The notes below the pieces were generated by a model that worked only from the letters and a program-made list of their open reading frames with translations, was not told the DNA's origin and searched no databases. Both the position numbers and the translations under genes were made by a program. A stretch of 51,170 nt of DNA from Mycolicibacterium moriokaense (GTDB lineage Bacteria; Actinomycetota; Actinomycetes; Mycobacteriales; Mycobacteriaceae), in NCBI RefSeq assembly GCF_003201655.1, contig NZ_QJJU01000034.1:1-51170 (forward strand), given 5' to 3'. Positions 1-7,245 of the stretch are shown here, one piece after another. Position 1 is the stretch's first letter; every line of letters starts with the position of its first letter.

Positions 1-361
1 CCTTGGGCTCCTCCGGGGTTCCGTGCGGCCCGACGACGGTTGCGGCCGCCGCGTGATCCTGGGTGGAGAAGATGTTGCACGACGCCCAGCGGACCGCGGC
101 GCCGAGCGCAACCAGCGTCTCGATCAGCACCGCGGTCTGGATGGTCATGTGCAGCGAGCCCGAGATGCGCGCGCCCGCCAGCGGCAGCACGTCGGCGTAC
201 TCGCGGCGCAGCGTCATCAGGCCGGGCATCTCATGCTCGGCCAGCCGGATCTCCTTGCGGCCGAACTCGGCAAGGGACAGGTCGGCGACCTTGAAGTCGA
301 TGCCATTGCGAACATCGGCGGTCAGCTGCTGCCCGGTGGAGTCTGGGATTGTCATAGTCAT
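1..361 (-). CDS. sahH: S-adenosylhomocysteine hydrolase, N-terminal part (cut by window edge)
   Basis: Cytosolic NAD-dependent enzyme that splits S-adenosylhomocysteine into adenosine and homocysteine, closing the SAM cycle. Only the first 120 codons are in the window; the gene runs off the left edge. Recognised from the family N-terminus: NGIDFKVADLSLAEFGRKE, the stretch AEHEMPGLMTLRREY, GARISGSLHMTIQTAVLIE, and the substrate-binding region CNIFSTQDHAAAA. The start is ATG at 359-361; a second in-frame ATG lies two codons later at 353-355. It lies 12 bp after the metK stop on the same strand, so it is probably the last visible gene of the methyltransferase-metE-metK-sahH operon. It could be a second sahH copy serving this cluster rather than the housekeeping copy; that cannot be decided from here. 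Confidence 0.95.
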   Translation of the reverse strand, partial: MTMTIPDSTGQQLTADVRNGIDFKVADLSLAEFGRKEIRLAEHEMPGLMTLRREYADVLPLAGARISGSLHMTIQTAVLIETLVALGAAVRWASCNIFSTQDHAAAATVVGPHGTPEEPK

Positions 362-373
362 ACTCGTTGTCCT

Positions 374-1603
374 TCAGGCCACGGGTGATTCGGTGATGCC
401 GACAGCGTCGAGCAGTGCAGCTACGCGGTCGGTGCGCTCCCACGGCAGGTCGACGTCGGTGCGGCCGAAGTGGCCGTATGCCGCGGTGGGCGAATAGATG
501 GGCCGGTGCAGGTCGAGGTAGGCCCGGAATGCGGCTGGGCGCAGGTCGAAGTGTTCGTCAACGAGCTTCTCGATCAGGCGGCGATCCACAAGTTCGGTGC
601 CGAACGTGTCGATGAGCAGCGACACGGGTCGCGCCACGCCGATCGCGTAGGCCACCTGAACCTCGGCGCGTTCAGCAAGTCCGGATGCGACAACGTTTTT
701 GGCGACGTACCGGGCGGCATAGGCCGCCGAACGGTCCACCTTCGATGGGTCTTTACCTGAGAAGGCTCCGCCACCGTGGCGGGCGAAACCACCGTAGGTA
801 TCGACAATGATTTTGCGGCCCGTCAACCCGGCGTCACCCACCGGACCACCGATCACGAACCGACCGGTGGGGTTGACCAATAGATCAGCATGTAGCTGCT
901 CGGCGTCATAGAAGTCAGCTGGAAGCTCTTTCGAGACCACCTGCTCCCACAGGTCTTCGCGGATCTGCTCGGTGGTCACGCCCTCGGCATGCTGGGTAGA
1001 GATCAGTACACGCTCGACCGCTACTGGTACCCCGTCGACGTAGCGGACCGATACCTGTGTCTTGCCGTCTGGTCGCAAATAGGGAAGGGTTCCATCCTTG
1101 CGCACGACCGAGAGACGCCGGGAAAGCCTGTGTGCCAATGCAATCGGCATCGGCATCAGCTCGGGCGTCTCGTTGGTGGCGTAGCCGAACATCATGCCCT
1201 GATCACCGGCGCCACAGAGGTCGAACGCGTCTCCCGAGGAACCGCTGCGAGTCTCCTGCGCCGTGTCAACTCCTTGCGCAATGTCTGGGGACTGCTTGTC
1301 CAGCGCGACCAGCACAGCGCAGTTGTGGCCGTCGAAGCCGTATGCGCCATTGTCGTAGCCGATGCGGTTCACCGTGTCACGCACTATTTGGGTGTAGTCC
1401 AGCGTTTGCGGGGTGGTGATTTCGCCGGCCAGCACCACCATCCCGGTGGTAATCAGCGTTTCGCACGCCACCCGCGAGTACGGGTCATTCGACAGGGCCG
1501 CATCGAGCACTGCGTCGGAGATCGCGTCGGCCATCTTGTCTGGGTGGCCTTCAGTGACCGACTCGGAGGTGAAAAGAAAGTTGTGCGAATCGGATTGGGT
1601 CAC
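374..1603 (-). CDS. metK: S-adenosylmethionine synthetase
   Basis: Makes S-adenosylmethionine from methionine and ATP in the cytosol. The 409-residue product has the usual length and signatures: TSESVTEGHPDK near residue 12 (ATP/Mg contact), GAGDQGMMFGYA near residue 132, and GGGAFSGKDPSKVDRSAAY near residue 276. The start is GTG at 1601-1603, with a GAAGGAG ribosome-binding site about nine bases upstream; it follows the stop of the MetE-like gene after a single base. This placement between a methionine synthase and sahH indicates co-expression of a whole SAM cycle. Nothing looks degenerate, so the enzyme is probably active. Whether the genome holds a second metK cannot be seen. Confidence 0.97.
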   Translation of the reverse strand: MTQSDSHNFLFTSESVTEGHPDKMADAISDAVLDAALSNDPYSRVACETLITTGMVVLAGEITTPQTLDYTQIVRDTVNRIGYDNGAYGFDGHNCAVLVALDKQSPDIAQGVDTAQETRSGSSGDAFDLCGAGDQGMMFGYATNETPELMPMPIALAHRLSRRLSVVRKDGTLPYLRPDGKTQVSVRYVDGVPVAVERVLISTQHAEGVTTEQIREDLWEQVVSKELPADFYDAEQLHADLLVNPTGRFVIGGPVGDAGLTGRKIIVDTYGGFARHGGGAFSGKDPSKVDRSAAYAARYVAKNVVASGLAERAEVQVAYAIGVARPVSLLIDTFGTELVDRRLIEKLVDEHFDLRPAAFRAYLDLHRPIYSPTAAYGHFGRTDVDLPWERTDRVAALLDAVGITESPVA

Positions 1604-1604
1604 T

Positions 1605-2669
1605 TCATGCTCCTTCAGTTATCGGATCGGTCGTCACAGTGATTTCGGTGGCAGGGCTAAGGGACTCGCGAGCCTGGGCGGTGCCTTCCACCATCGCTGC
1701 GAGCTTCGCGCGGGCCACCGCGGCGGATAGGTTGCGCAAACCGCAATCAGGGTTGATCACCAGCTGCTCAGCGGGGACAAGCTCAAGCGCGGCGCGGATA
1801 CGCGTCGCGACCATATCGGCGGTCTCGATATGCTGGCTCTTCACGTCGATGACACCGAGGCCGATCCTGCGGTCCCATCCGAACTTCTCGATCGCGGGCA
1901 AGTCCGCGTAGCCTTTACGGGCAAATTCAAGGACGAGCTGGTCCACATTGGCGTCGAGTACCGCGGGAAACAGGAAGTCGTAGTGGCCTTCCCACAGTGG
2001 CCGCGCATATCGATTGCCGTAGCACACGTGTAGTGCCCAGTTCACGTCCACGCCCGCTGTCACGACATTTATGGCAGCCACGGTGTTTTCCACCTCGTCT
2101 GGATATCCGGCTAGGAACGGCTCGTCGATCTGTAGCAGCTGCGCGCCTCGTTCCACTAACGCATGCGCAGCGCCGTTGAGGCGGTGGGCGATAGCCAGCA
2201 TGAGTTCACGCTGCTCCACGTGTGTCTCATTTCGAATCCGGCTCGCCAGTGAGAAGGGTCCGGTGAAAGAGAATTTGATCGGCTTGTGGGTCTGCGACGC
2301 GGTGAATGCGAAATCTTCTGCAAGCCAGCAGAATTCCCCGGCCGCCGCCGGTGGCAGCGGACGAGCCAGCGTCACATCGTAGTAGTCGAAGTAAAAATCC
2401 TTCGCCGTACGGACAATGTCAACCCCGGGGAGCTGAGCCAAGAAGTAATCGATGTCGTTGTCGCGCCGCAGTTCTCCGTCGGAGACGATGTCGATTCCAG
2501 CCAGCTCTTGATCCCGAAGGGCCGCCTTGATCGCCATCTCGTGTACGTCGATGAGCTGTGCTCGACTCATCCGTCCACGCAGACAGTCCGTCTTTAGTCG
2601 CTCCATCCACTCCGGAACCGGATAGGAACCCACGACCGTGGTAGGCAGGATCGGCAGGCGTTCGTCCAC
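1605..2669 (-). CDS. Core-MetE type (cobalamin-independent) methionine synthase, catalytic domain only
   Basis: Predicted zinc methyltransferase that methylates homocysteine to methionine. The 354-residue protein corresponds to the C-terminal catalytic barrel of MetE, without its N-terminal half. Visible motifs are VVGSYPVPEW at 12-21, SDGELRRDND at 63-72, IDEP at 181-184, H214-x-C216 in LHVCYGN, E248 in LVLEFARKG, GVIDVKS near 273 and C309 in NPDCGL; H214, C216, E248 and C309 match the four zinc ligands of MetE. Stand-alone core-MetE proteins are known in other organisms to use donors other than methyl-folate, so the donor here is open. Start GTG at 2667-2669, one base after the methyltransferase stop. 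Epoxyalkane:CoM transferases share this fold, but the metK/sahH context favours methionine synthesis. Confidence 0.88.
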   Translation of the reverse strand: MDERLPILPTTVVGSYPVPEWMERLKTDCLRGRMSRAQLIDVHEMAIKAALRDQELAGIDIVSDGELRRDNDIDYFLAQLPGVDIVRTAKDFYFDYYDVTLARPLPPAAAGEFCWLAEDFAFTASQTHKPIKFSFTGPFSLASRIRNETHVEQRELMLAIAHRLNGAAHALVERGAQLLQIDEPFLAGYPDEVENTVAAINVVTAGVDVNWALHVCYGNRYARPLWEGHYDFLFPAVLDANVDQLVLEFARKGYADLPAIEKFGWDRRIGLGVIDVKSQHIETADMVATRIRAALELVPAEQLVINPDCGLRNLSAAVARAKLAAMVEGTAQARESLSPATEITVTTDPITEGA

Positions 2670-2670
2670 G

Positions 2671-4152
2671 TCAGTCCCGGACCTGTGCTGTCATCGTGAC
2701 GATGTTGCCGCCGCCGCGGTGCCGGAAGGGCTCATGGTGTACATCGAAGCCGCGGCGCCGTCCTACGTGGGCCAGCAGCGGCCAGTTGACCCAATTCACC
2801 ACAGAACCGTCGTACTTGCCGGGTCCACGAAACGTGGTGTGATAGCCAGCAATGTCGGTCACAAACAGGTCATGACAGACCAGTTTGCCGTATGGGTGAA
2901 GCAGCGCGATCGTGTCGTCAAAGCTTGAGACAGCTCCATTGCTAACATGCATCCGCACGTCAGCACCCGACTCCAGCAAGGGGCGCAGTACTTCTCCGGT
3001 CAGCGATTGAGTGACCTGATAGCTATCGAGACCGTCGAGCGGCTTGTATCGTTCCTCCAGCCGCACAGCGGACCATATTTCTTGCCAAAACCGAACCGCC
3101 GTATCGACATCCGGGAAGTTGTTAGGGCAAGCATCCGCCAACAGGGTGGGCGCTAGACGCAACAGCTTGTCTACCAGTCCCGGGAGTTGCTCGACGTCGG
3201 CAGAGACCGATCCGGCGAGCACGGCAGCATGCTCGGCAGACAAGTATGCCCGAGTCTGCACCTGGTAGGTCCGCCCAGCCAGTTGCGCGACCTCATCTGT
3301 TGGCAGGTTGTCGTAGACGTTGGAGACATAGACCAAGAAGACCTTGTATCGAAGGAAACTCAGCGTGGTACGTGGCTTCGTGGCGTCGAGCACAAGAGAG
3401 CTCACCCGCTCGTTGTGGTCGGCGACTGTCAGTCGAGCCAAGTCCAGGACATGCGCGGAGTAGTCGCACATGAGGTAGTGCAAACGTTGGTAGTAGTTAT
3501 TGCCGCGCCGACGGTCGATCTCACGGAACTCATCCAGGAACACCTTGGCCTGGTTGCCGTTTCCGACTCCGATTTCCAGGACGTAGAGTTCTTCCGGAAG
3601 AGCATTCGCCTTCTCCAGCCGGTCCCATACGGCTAGCAATTCATCGATCAGGTCGGCAGCGGCGGCCCGGTTGCGCGCATCGCTTTCTCCGCCAGGCAGC
3701 GCTTGCTCATAGCCACGACCGGTCGCTTTCTCCCACAGCCCCAGTTCCGACCAGTACAGCGCGTTGAAACGCCAGATGCAGCTTTCAACGCCGGTCGTCC
3801 AGTCCTCGAGAAATACACTGCCAGCATCTCGTCGCAGCAGCGAGGTAGTCACCTCACCCAATGGCGAGTCCGCTGCGCGCCTGGCATCGATCGCCAATTC
3901 CATGTCGCCGATATCGCCGTTGGCTGCCCCGTTGGCCGTGGCAGCTTCAGTGGTGGTGCTGCGCAAGATTGGTCGGATCTGTACGACGTCGCGGAAGTTG
4001 TCGCGGTACTGCACCCAGTCACACACCAGTCGAATTCGTGAGAGATCGGTTTGTGTCTGATTGAGCGCGGTCAATACTGGCTGCACCGATGTGCCCAAAT
4101 CCGTCGTCCGTTGCGCTCCCTGTCGTGCGTACGGGCGGAAATCGATCAGCAC
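2671..4152 (-). CDS. Class I SAM-dependent methyltransferase of unassigned substrate
   Basis: A 493-residue soluble protein with a Rossmann-type SAM-binding core. Motif I is LEIGVGNGNQAKVF (near residue 203), followed by an acidic motif in YLMCDYSAHVLDLA, then VYVSNVYDNLP, which resembles the post-I region of MidA-like (DUF185) methyltransferases. A second glycine-containing strand, YGKLVCHDLFVTDIAGYH, lies near the C-terminus. The first ~170 residues have no motif I recognise and may bind the substrate. Start GTG at 4150-4152 with GGAAGG about eight bases upstream. It heads the run methyltransferase, core-MetE, metK, sahH with 1-12 bp gaps, so it is the likely consumer of the SAM made by the operon. 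It is not EgtD: the histidine-methyltransferase signatures are missing. The substrate is unknown. Confidence 0.8.
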   Translation of the reverse strand: MLIDFRPYARQGAQRTTDLGTSVQPVLTALNQTQTDLSRIRLVCDWVQYRDNFRDVVQIRPILRSTTTEAATANGAANGDIGDMELAIDARRAADSPLGEVTTSLLRRDAGSVFLEDWTTGVESCIWRFNALYWSELGLWEKATGRGYEQALPGGESDARNRAAAADLIDELLAVWDRLEKANALPEELYVLEIGVGNGNQAKVFLDEFREIDRRRGNNYYQRLHYLMCDYSAHVLDLARLTVADHNERVSSLVLDATKPRTTLSFLRYKVFLVYVSNVYDNLPTDEVAQLAGRTYQVQTRAYLSAEHAAVLAGSVSADVEQLPGLVDKLLRLAPTLLADACPNNFPDVDTAVRFWQEIWSAVRLEERYKPLDGLDSYQVTQSLTGEVLRPLLESGADVRMHVSNGAVSSFDDTIALLHPYGKLVCHDLFVTDIAGYHTTFRGPGKYDGSVVNWVNWPLLAHVGRRRGFDVHHEPFRHRGGGNIVTMTAQVRD

Positions 4153-4240
4153 GTGGACTGCCTTCCGTGAGGCCGAGCGAATCCATCTGGTTGAGCTCCA
4201 ACAGCCGCGCGCTCAAGAAGTTCTGGTACATCTCGTTCAC
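4019..4240 (-). CDS. Candidate small ORF, or displaced 5' end of the methyltransferase gene
   Basis: The frame opens with GTG at 4240 (internal ATG at 4229-4231) and begins MNEMYQNFLSARLLELNQ. Its first 27 codons, up to about 4160, end almost always in G or C, as real genes do here. After 4152 the methyltransferase frame takes over and this frame loses its coding look, although it stays open to 4019. Two readings fit: a short peptide gene overlapping the methyltransferase start, or a former N-terminal extension of the methyltransferase separated by a frameshift. No family recognised. Confidence 0.3.
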   Translation of the reverse strand: MNEMYQNFLSARLLELNQMDSLGLTEGSPRADRFPPVRTTGSATDDGFGHIGAASIDRAQSDTNRSLTNSTGV

Positions 4241-4303
4241 ACCGGAACGTCATCAGGTGCACCCCCGCGACACCCTGCCCGGGAGAACGCAAGCATCCAT
4301 CGT

Positions 4304-4516
4304 CTATTCGCCTCGCTGTGCCGGCGCGCCGCCCGCACGCCAACTGCCGCTGCGCCCTCGTTGGGTCCACCCCATCAGTCGCCAGTAGCTGATCCAGGCG
4401 CTGGGCCCCTGTTCGCGCTCCTCGACACGTCGCTGGTGCGCCGAGTCATCCGCGTATCCTGGCGTGGCATTACGCCGGTAAACGGACACCGATTCACATC
4501 GCACGTCCCGGTTCAT
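4304..4516 (-). CDS. Candidate 70-residue small protein upstream of the methyltransferase
   Basis: ATG at 4514-4516 is preceded by GAAAGGTGA at good spacing, a better ribosome-binding site than most in this window. The 70-residue product is charged at the start and has an aromatic stretch, SAWISYWRLMGWTQRGR, at about residues 39-55, then a Gly/Ala/Arg-rich tail. Roughly 70% of codons end in G or C. It is not secreted and shows no domain I know. It lies on the same strand as, and 150 bp before, the methyltransferase gene, so it could be a leader peptide, a substrate peptide or a small partner protein. It could also be a chance ORF. Confidence 0.35.
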   Translation of the reverse strand: MNRDVRCESVSVYRRNATPGYADDSAHQRRVEEREQGPSAWISYWRLMGWTQRGRSGSWRAGGAPAQRGE

Positions 4517-5451
4517 ATCGCACTCACCTTTCGCAGAACACCTATGCAAGGCATGTCAGGAGGCTTCAGGTCTCGGCTAGTCAAGGGGCACGCGAGCTTT
4601 CCGACGGCTGGCATCGACCGCATATCAGCCACTGTCCGTCGACGCATGCTCAACCGATGCAAGTACGTGATACATCCTCGATTGCCGCTCGAAACGGCCT
4701 GAAACACAACGCTGCACAGGATTGGCGGCAACTTTCGCGGGAGCCCCTGCGTTCGCGGACCGGGCAGCCCCGTTTGGACTGGCATCTGTCGCCAATCTTG
4801 CCGGGCGTTGTCCACGAATTGACCTCGCTGTCGGATTTCCACCGCGCATGATTTGCGCGTGGTCGCACTGGTTATGACGGTAGGCGAGCGAAGTGTTCCT
4901 GGTCTTCGGGCTAGATGACAGGAAACTCGGTAAACGTCTTGTGGCGCGGCGGTCGGTGTAGTGCCGAATCCTAAGTGCGCGAGATACTTTTGTGTTTGAG
5001 CACAAGACTCGCGCGTTCACCGGGGGCTGCGCTTGCGAGCGACTGAGTTAACCGCTGGCGGCAACCGTGCGCACCGTGTGCGCTGACCACCGAGCCGTTG
5101 TCGGGTTCGACCCGTCCGGATCGGTTTGAACGGTCAGAGCTGATCGTCGCCAAGCAGCAGTGACGGGGTTCGTAGGGTTGCACGCCCAGCACCAATGCGC
5201 TTGGGGGCGATTGTTTAGCGGCAAAGCTTCCAACGGATCTATCAAACATGAACGTAGTCTGGCGAATTCGAGCGCGAACCGGGACTGGCTCGCCTGACGG
5301 AGGCTTCGATGAGCCCGCGGGCACTGCACGCAGTAGATGCGCACTCCAGTCTGGCTAGCAGAAGATCAGAAGACTTCAAGACTGTCACGAGTTGCGAAGC
5401 ACATGCCGCAGCGTGATCGAAAGCCATGCGCAAAGGACGATGCGGCTTCGT
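4517..5451. other. Long intergenic region with no convincing gene
   Basis: Between the HMT/MTHFR stop and the small ORF. Frames here are short and poor in motifs. It contains one copy of a diverged repeat (4685-4865) and must hold the promoter of the methyltransferase operon near its left end, though no clear -35/-10 pair stands out. It may contain decayed coding sequence. Confidence 0.6.
4685..4865 (+). repeat. Diverged direct repeat, left copy
   Basis: Aligns by eye with 15410-15590 on the same strand. Shared blocks include GCTCGAAA, CCTG(A/G)xACACA, GGATxGGCGxCAACT, a GTTxGGxCTGGC block, GGGCGTxxTCCACGAAT, GCTGTCxGAT and CGCGCAxTGAT. Identity is roughly 60%. In one frame both copies read a similar peptide (ending PRI..L...MI), so it may be a relic of a duplicated gene rather than a regulatory element. 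Confidence 0.5.
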
Positions 5452-7245
5452 CTAGACGCGGGCCGACGCGAGGAGGCGTTGCGTCATCTGTCTCTCATCG
5501 CCAGCCACGATGATGACCCCATCTGCCAATGACCGGGCAGCCGTCACAACATCGGTGGCGAGTCTTTCGCCTGTCGCGCGCTCATCGCCACCTGCTGCGC
5601 CCAGCGCGGCCAGTGTTTCGTGTGGAATGGTGACGTCAGGGACTTCGTAGGCAAGGTATTCAGCCTCGGCGAATCCGCTTAGCGGCGAGACGGTCAGCAG
5701 TACGGGGACTCTGTCCTCGCCCAGCGCGTCGAGCAGGTGGGACAGACCTTCGAGTTCGAAGAGGGGACGGGTGATCAGGAACTGCGCTCCTGCAGCGATT
5801 TTCGCGCGCGTTCGGGTGATTTCTGCATCGAGGTTCTCGGCGCCGGGATTGCACCGAGCGCCGATGTGGAACGCCGTCTTTGTCGCCAGCGACAACCCGT
5901 TGCAGTCTCGGCCCGCGTTGAGCTTGGCCACCAACGAGATTAGGCCTACGGAGTCGACCTCCCAGATGCCGTCTGCGTTCGGATAGTCGCCCCGCAGCGG
6001 AGGGTTTCCCGTCTCGCACAGGACTGTCCGCGTGCCGAATGCATGCGCGCCGAGCAAGTCGGCCTGCAACGACATGATCGTTTTGTCCCATGTGGTCATG
6101 GTCGCGATGGTCTCGACGCCGAGCTGCTGCTGTAGTCGCTGCGCCAGCCCGGCCGATGAGAGTGGCGACCGAGGACCACGAACAGCAGATATCAACAGCA
6201 GGCCGGCGCCTTGATCACGAAGTGCGCCAGCCATGTCGGCAGCATCGTCAATGGCTCCGCTGATGGGGGGCCTGATCTCGGCTGCGGCTATGAATCCCCG
6301 AGCCGTGAGGTGACGTAAGAACTCGTCTGGCGCGGCTCGCCTCACCGGGCGTGACGCGGCCAGGGCAACACGGTGCCCGAGGGCCGTGGTGACCGAACGC
6401 ATGTGTGCCGGCGTGGTGCCGCAACAGCCGCCGATGATCGAGGCCCCTGCTTCAACGCAGCGGAGCGCGTAACGGACGAAATAGTCGGGATCGAGACTGT
6501 ACTCAAAACGCCTACCCTGCATCCGTCGCGGCAATCCGGCGTTGGGCTGGGCACTAATAGGTAACGTGGTGTACCGGCGAAGCTCTTCGACGACGGCGAG
6601 CATGCGCTGCGGCCCGACGGTGCAGTTGGCGCCCAGCGCGACAATCGGTAGCTGCGCCAGTGCGGTGGCCACCTCGTGGGTCGATTCTCCGCCGAGCGTG
6701 CAGCCGTCAGCGGTGAACGAAGCTTGCGCAACGATCGGCAGATCGGTGACCTCTACGGCCACTCTTACCGCTTCCAGTAGTTCATCGAGATATCCGAACG
6801 TCTCGAACACCAGCAAATCAACACCAGCTTCAGCCAGTACGGTGACCTGCTCTCGCACCGCCTCGATTCGTTCGTTAGCAGACACGGTGGCACGTTGGGA
6901 GGCGCTTACCTGGGGTGCGATCGACCCGCCGATAAACACGGTCCGATGAGTCGAGCCTGCCGCCGCGCGCGCCAGTAGCGCGCCCGCGCGGTTGATCTCG
7001 CAGACTTTGTCTGCGTAGCCGTGTTCGCTGAGCCGTAGGCGTCCTGCGCCAAAAGTGTTGGTGAGAAGCAGATCCACTCCGGCATCCACGTAGCTTTCGT
7101 GCACCGTACTCACCAAGTCCGGGTTGGACAGGTTCAGTTCTGGTAACGCGCGGTCTAGCGAGTTGCCGGCTGCGTGCAGCATCGTTCCCATCGCTCCATC
7201 GCATACCAGCGACTTCTCGCGCAGCGCGTCAACGAAACCGGTCAC
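5452..7245 (-). CDS. Bifunctional homocysteine S-methyltransferase / methylenetetrahydrofolate reductase
   Basis: A 597-residue two-domain enzyme like Bacillus YitJ. Residues 1-300 form a homocysteine methyltransferase barrel: CDGAMGTML at 15-23, a predicted zinc site made by C208 (NCTVGP) and C274/C275 (GGCCGTTPAHMRSV). Residues ~310-597 form an FAD-dependent MTHFR domain with GNPPLRGD, GARCNPGAENLDAEI and GAQFLITRPLFE. It would supply methyl-folate and/or methylate homocysteine, feeding the neighbouring SAM cycle. I choose the GTG at 7243-7245, which overlaps the PucR stop as GTGA; the longer open frame reaching 7449 has no family features in its extra 68 residues. Coupling to the regulator gene suggests matched expression. 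Confidence 0.9.
   Translation of the reverse strand: MTGFVDALREKSLVCDGAMGTMLHAAGNSLDRALPELNLSNPDLVSTVHESYVDAGVDLLLTNTFGAGRLRLSEHGYADKVCEINRAGALLARAAAGSTHRTVFIGGSIAPQVSASQRATVSANERIEAVREQVTVLAEAGVDLLVFETFGYLDELLEAVRVAVEVTDLPIVAQASFTADGCTLGGESTHEVATALAQLPIVALGANCTVGPQRMLAVVEELRRYTTLPISAQPNAGLPRRMQGRRFEYSLDPDYFVRYALRCVEAGASIIGGCCGTTPAHMRSVTTALGHRVALAASRPVRRAAPDEFLRHLTARGFIAAAEIRPPISGAIDDAADMAGALRDQGAGLLLISAVRGPRSPLSSAGLAQRLQQQLGVETIATMTTWDKTIMSLQADLLGAHAFGTRTVLCETGNPPLRGDYPNADGIWEVDSVGLISLVAKLNAGRDCNGLSLATKTAFHIGARCNPGAENLDAEITRTRAKIAAGAQFLITRPLFELEGLSHLLDALGEDRVPVLLTVSPLSGFAEAEYLAYEVPDVTIPHETLAALGAAGGDERATGERLATDVVTAARSLADGVIIVAGDERQMTQRLLASARV

Noticed and set aside
989..1642. 217-codon plus-strand frame opposite metK
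   Set aside because: metK is unambiguous on the other strand; this frame has no family features.
1605..2669. Epoxyalkane:coenzyme M transferase
   Set aside because: Same fold and H-x-C...C motif, but all four MetE zinc ligands are present, and the neighbours are metK and sahH, not an alkene monooxygenase or CoM-biosynthesis genes.
2671..4152. EgtD-like histidine methyltransferase
   Set aside because: Considered because of SAM-cycle neighbours, but the EgtD signatures and length do not fit and no EgtB/EgtC partners are present.
361..5451. SAM or SAH riboswitch before the methyl-cycle genes
   Set aside because: No pattern I could recognise as a known SAM/SAH riboswitch core, and gaps inside the operon are too short.
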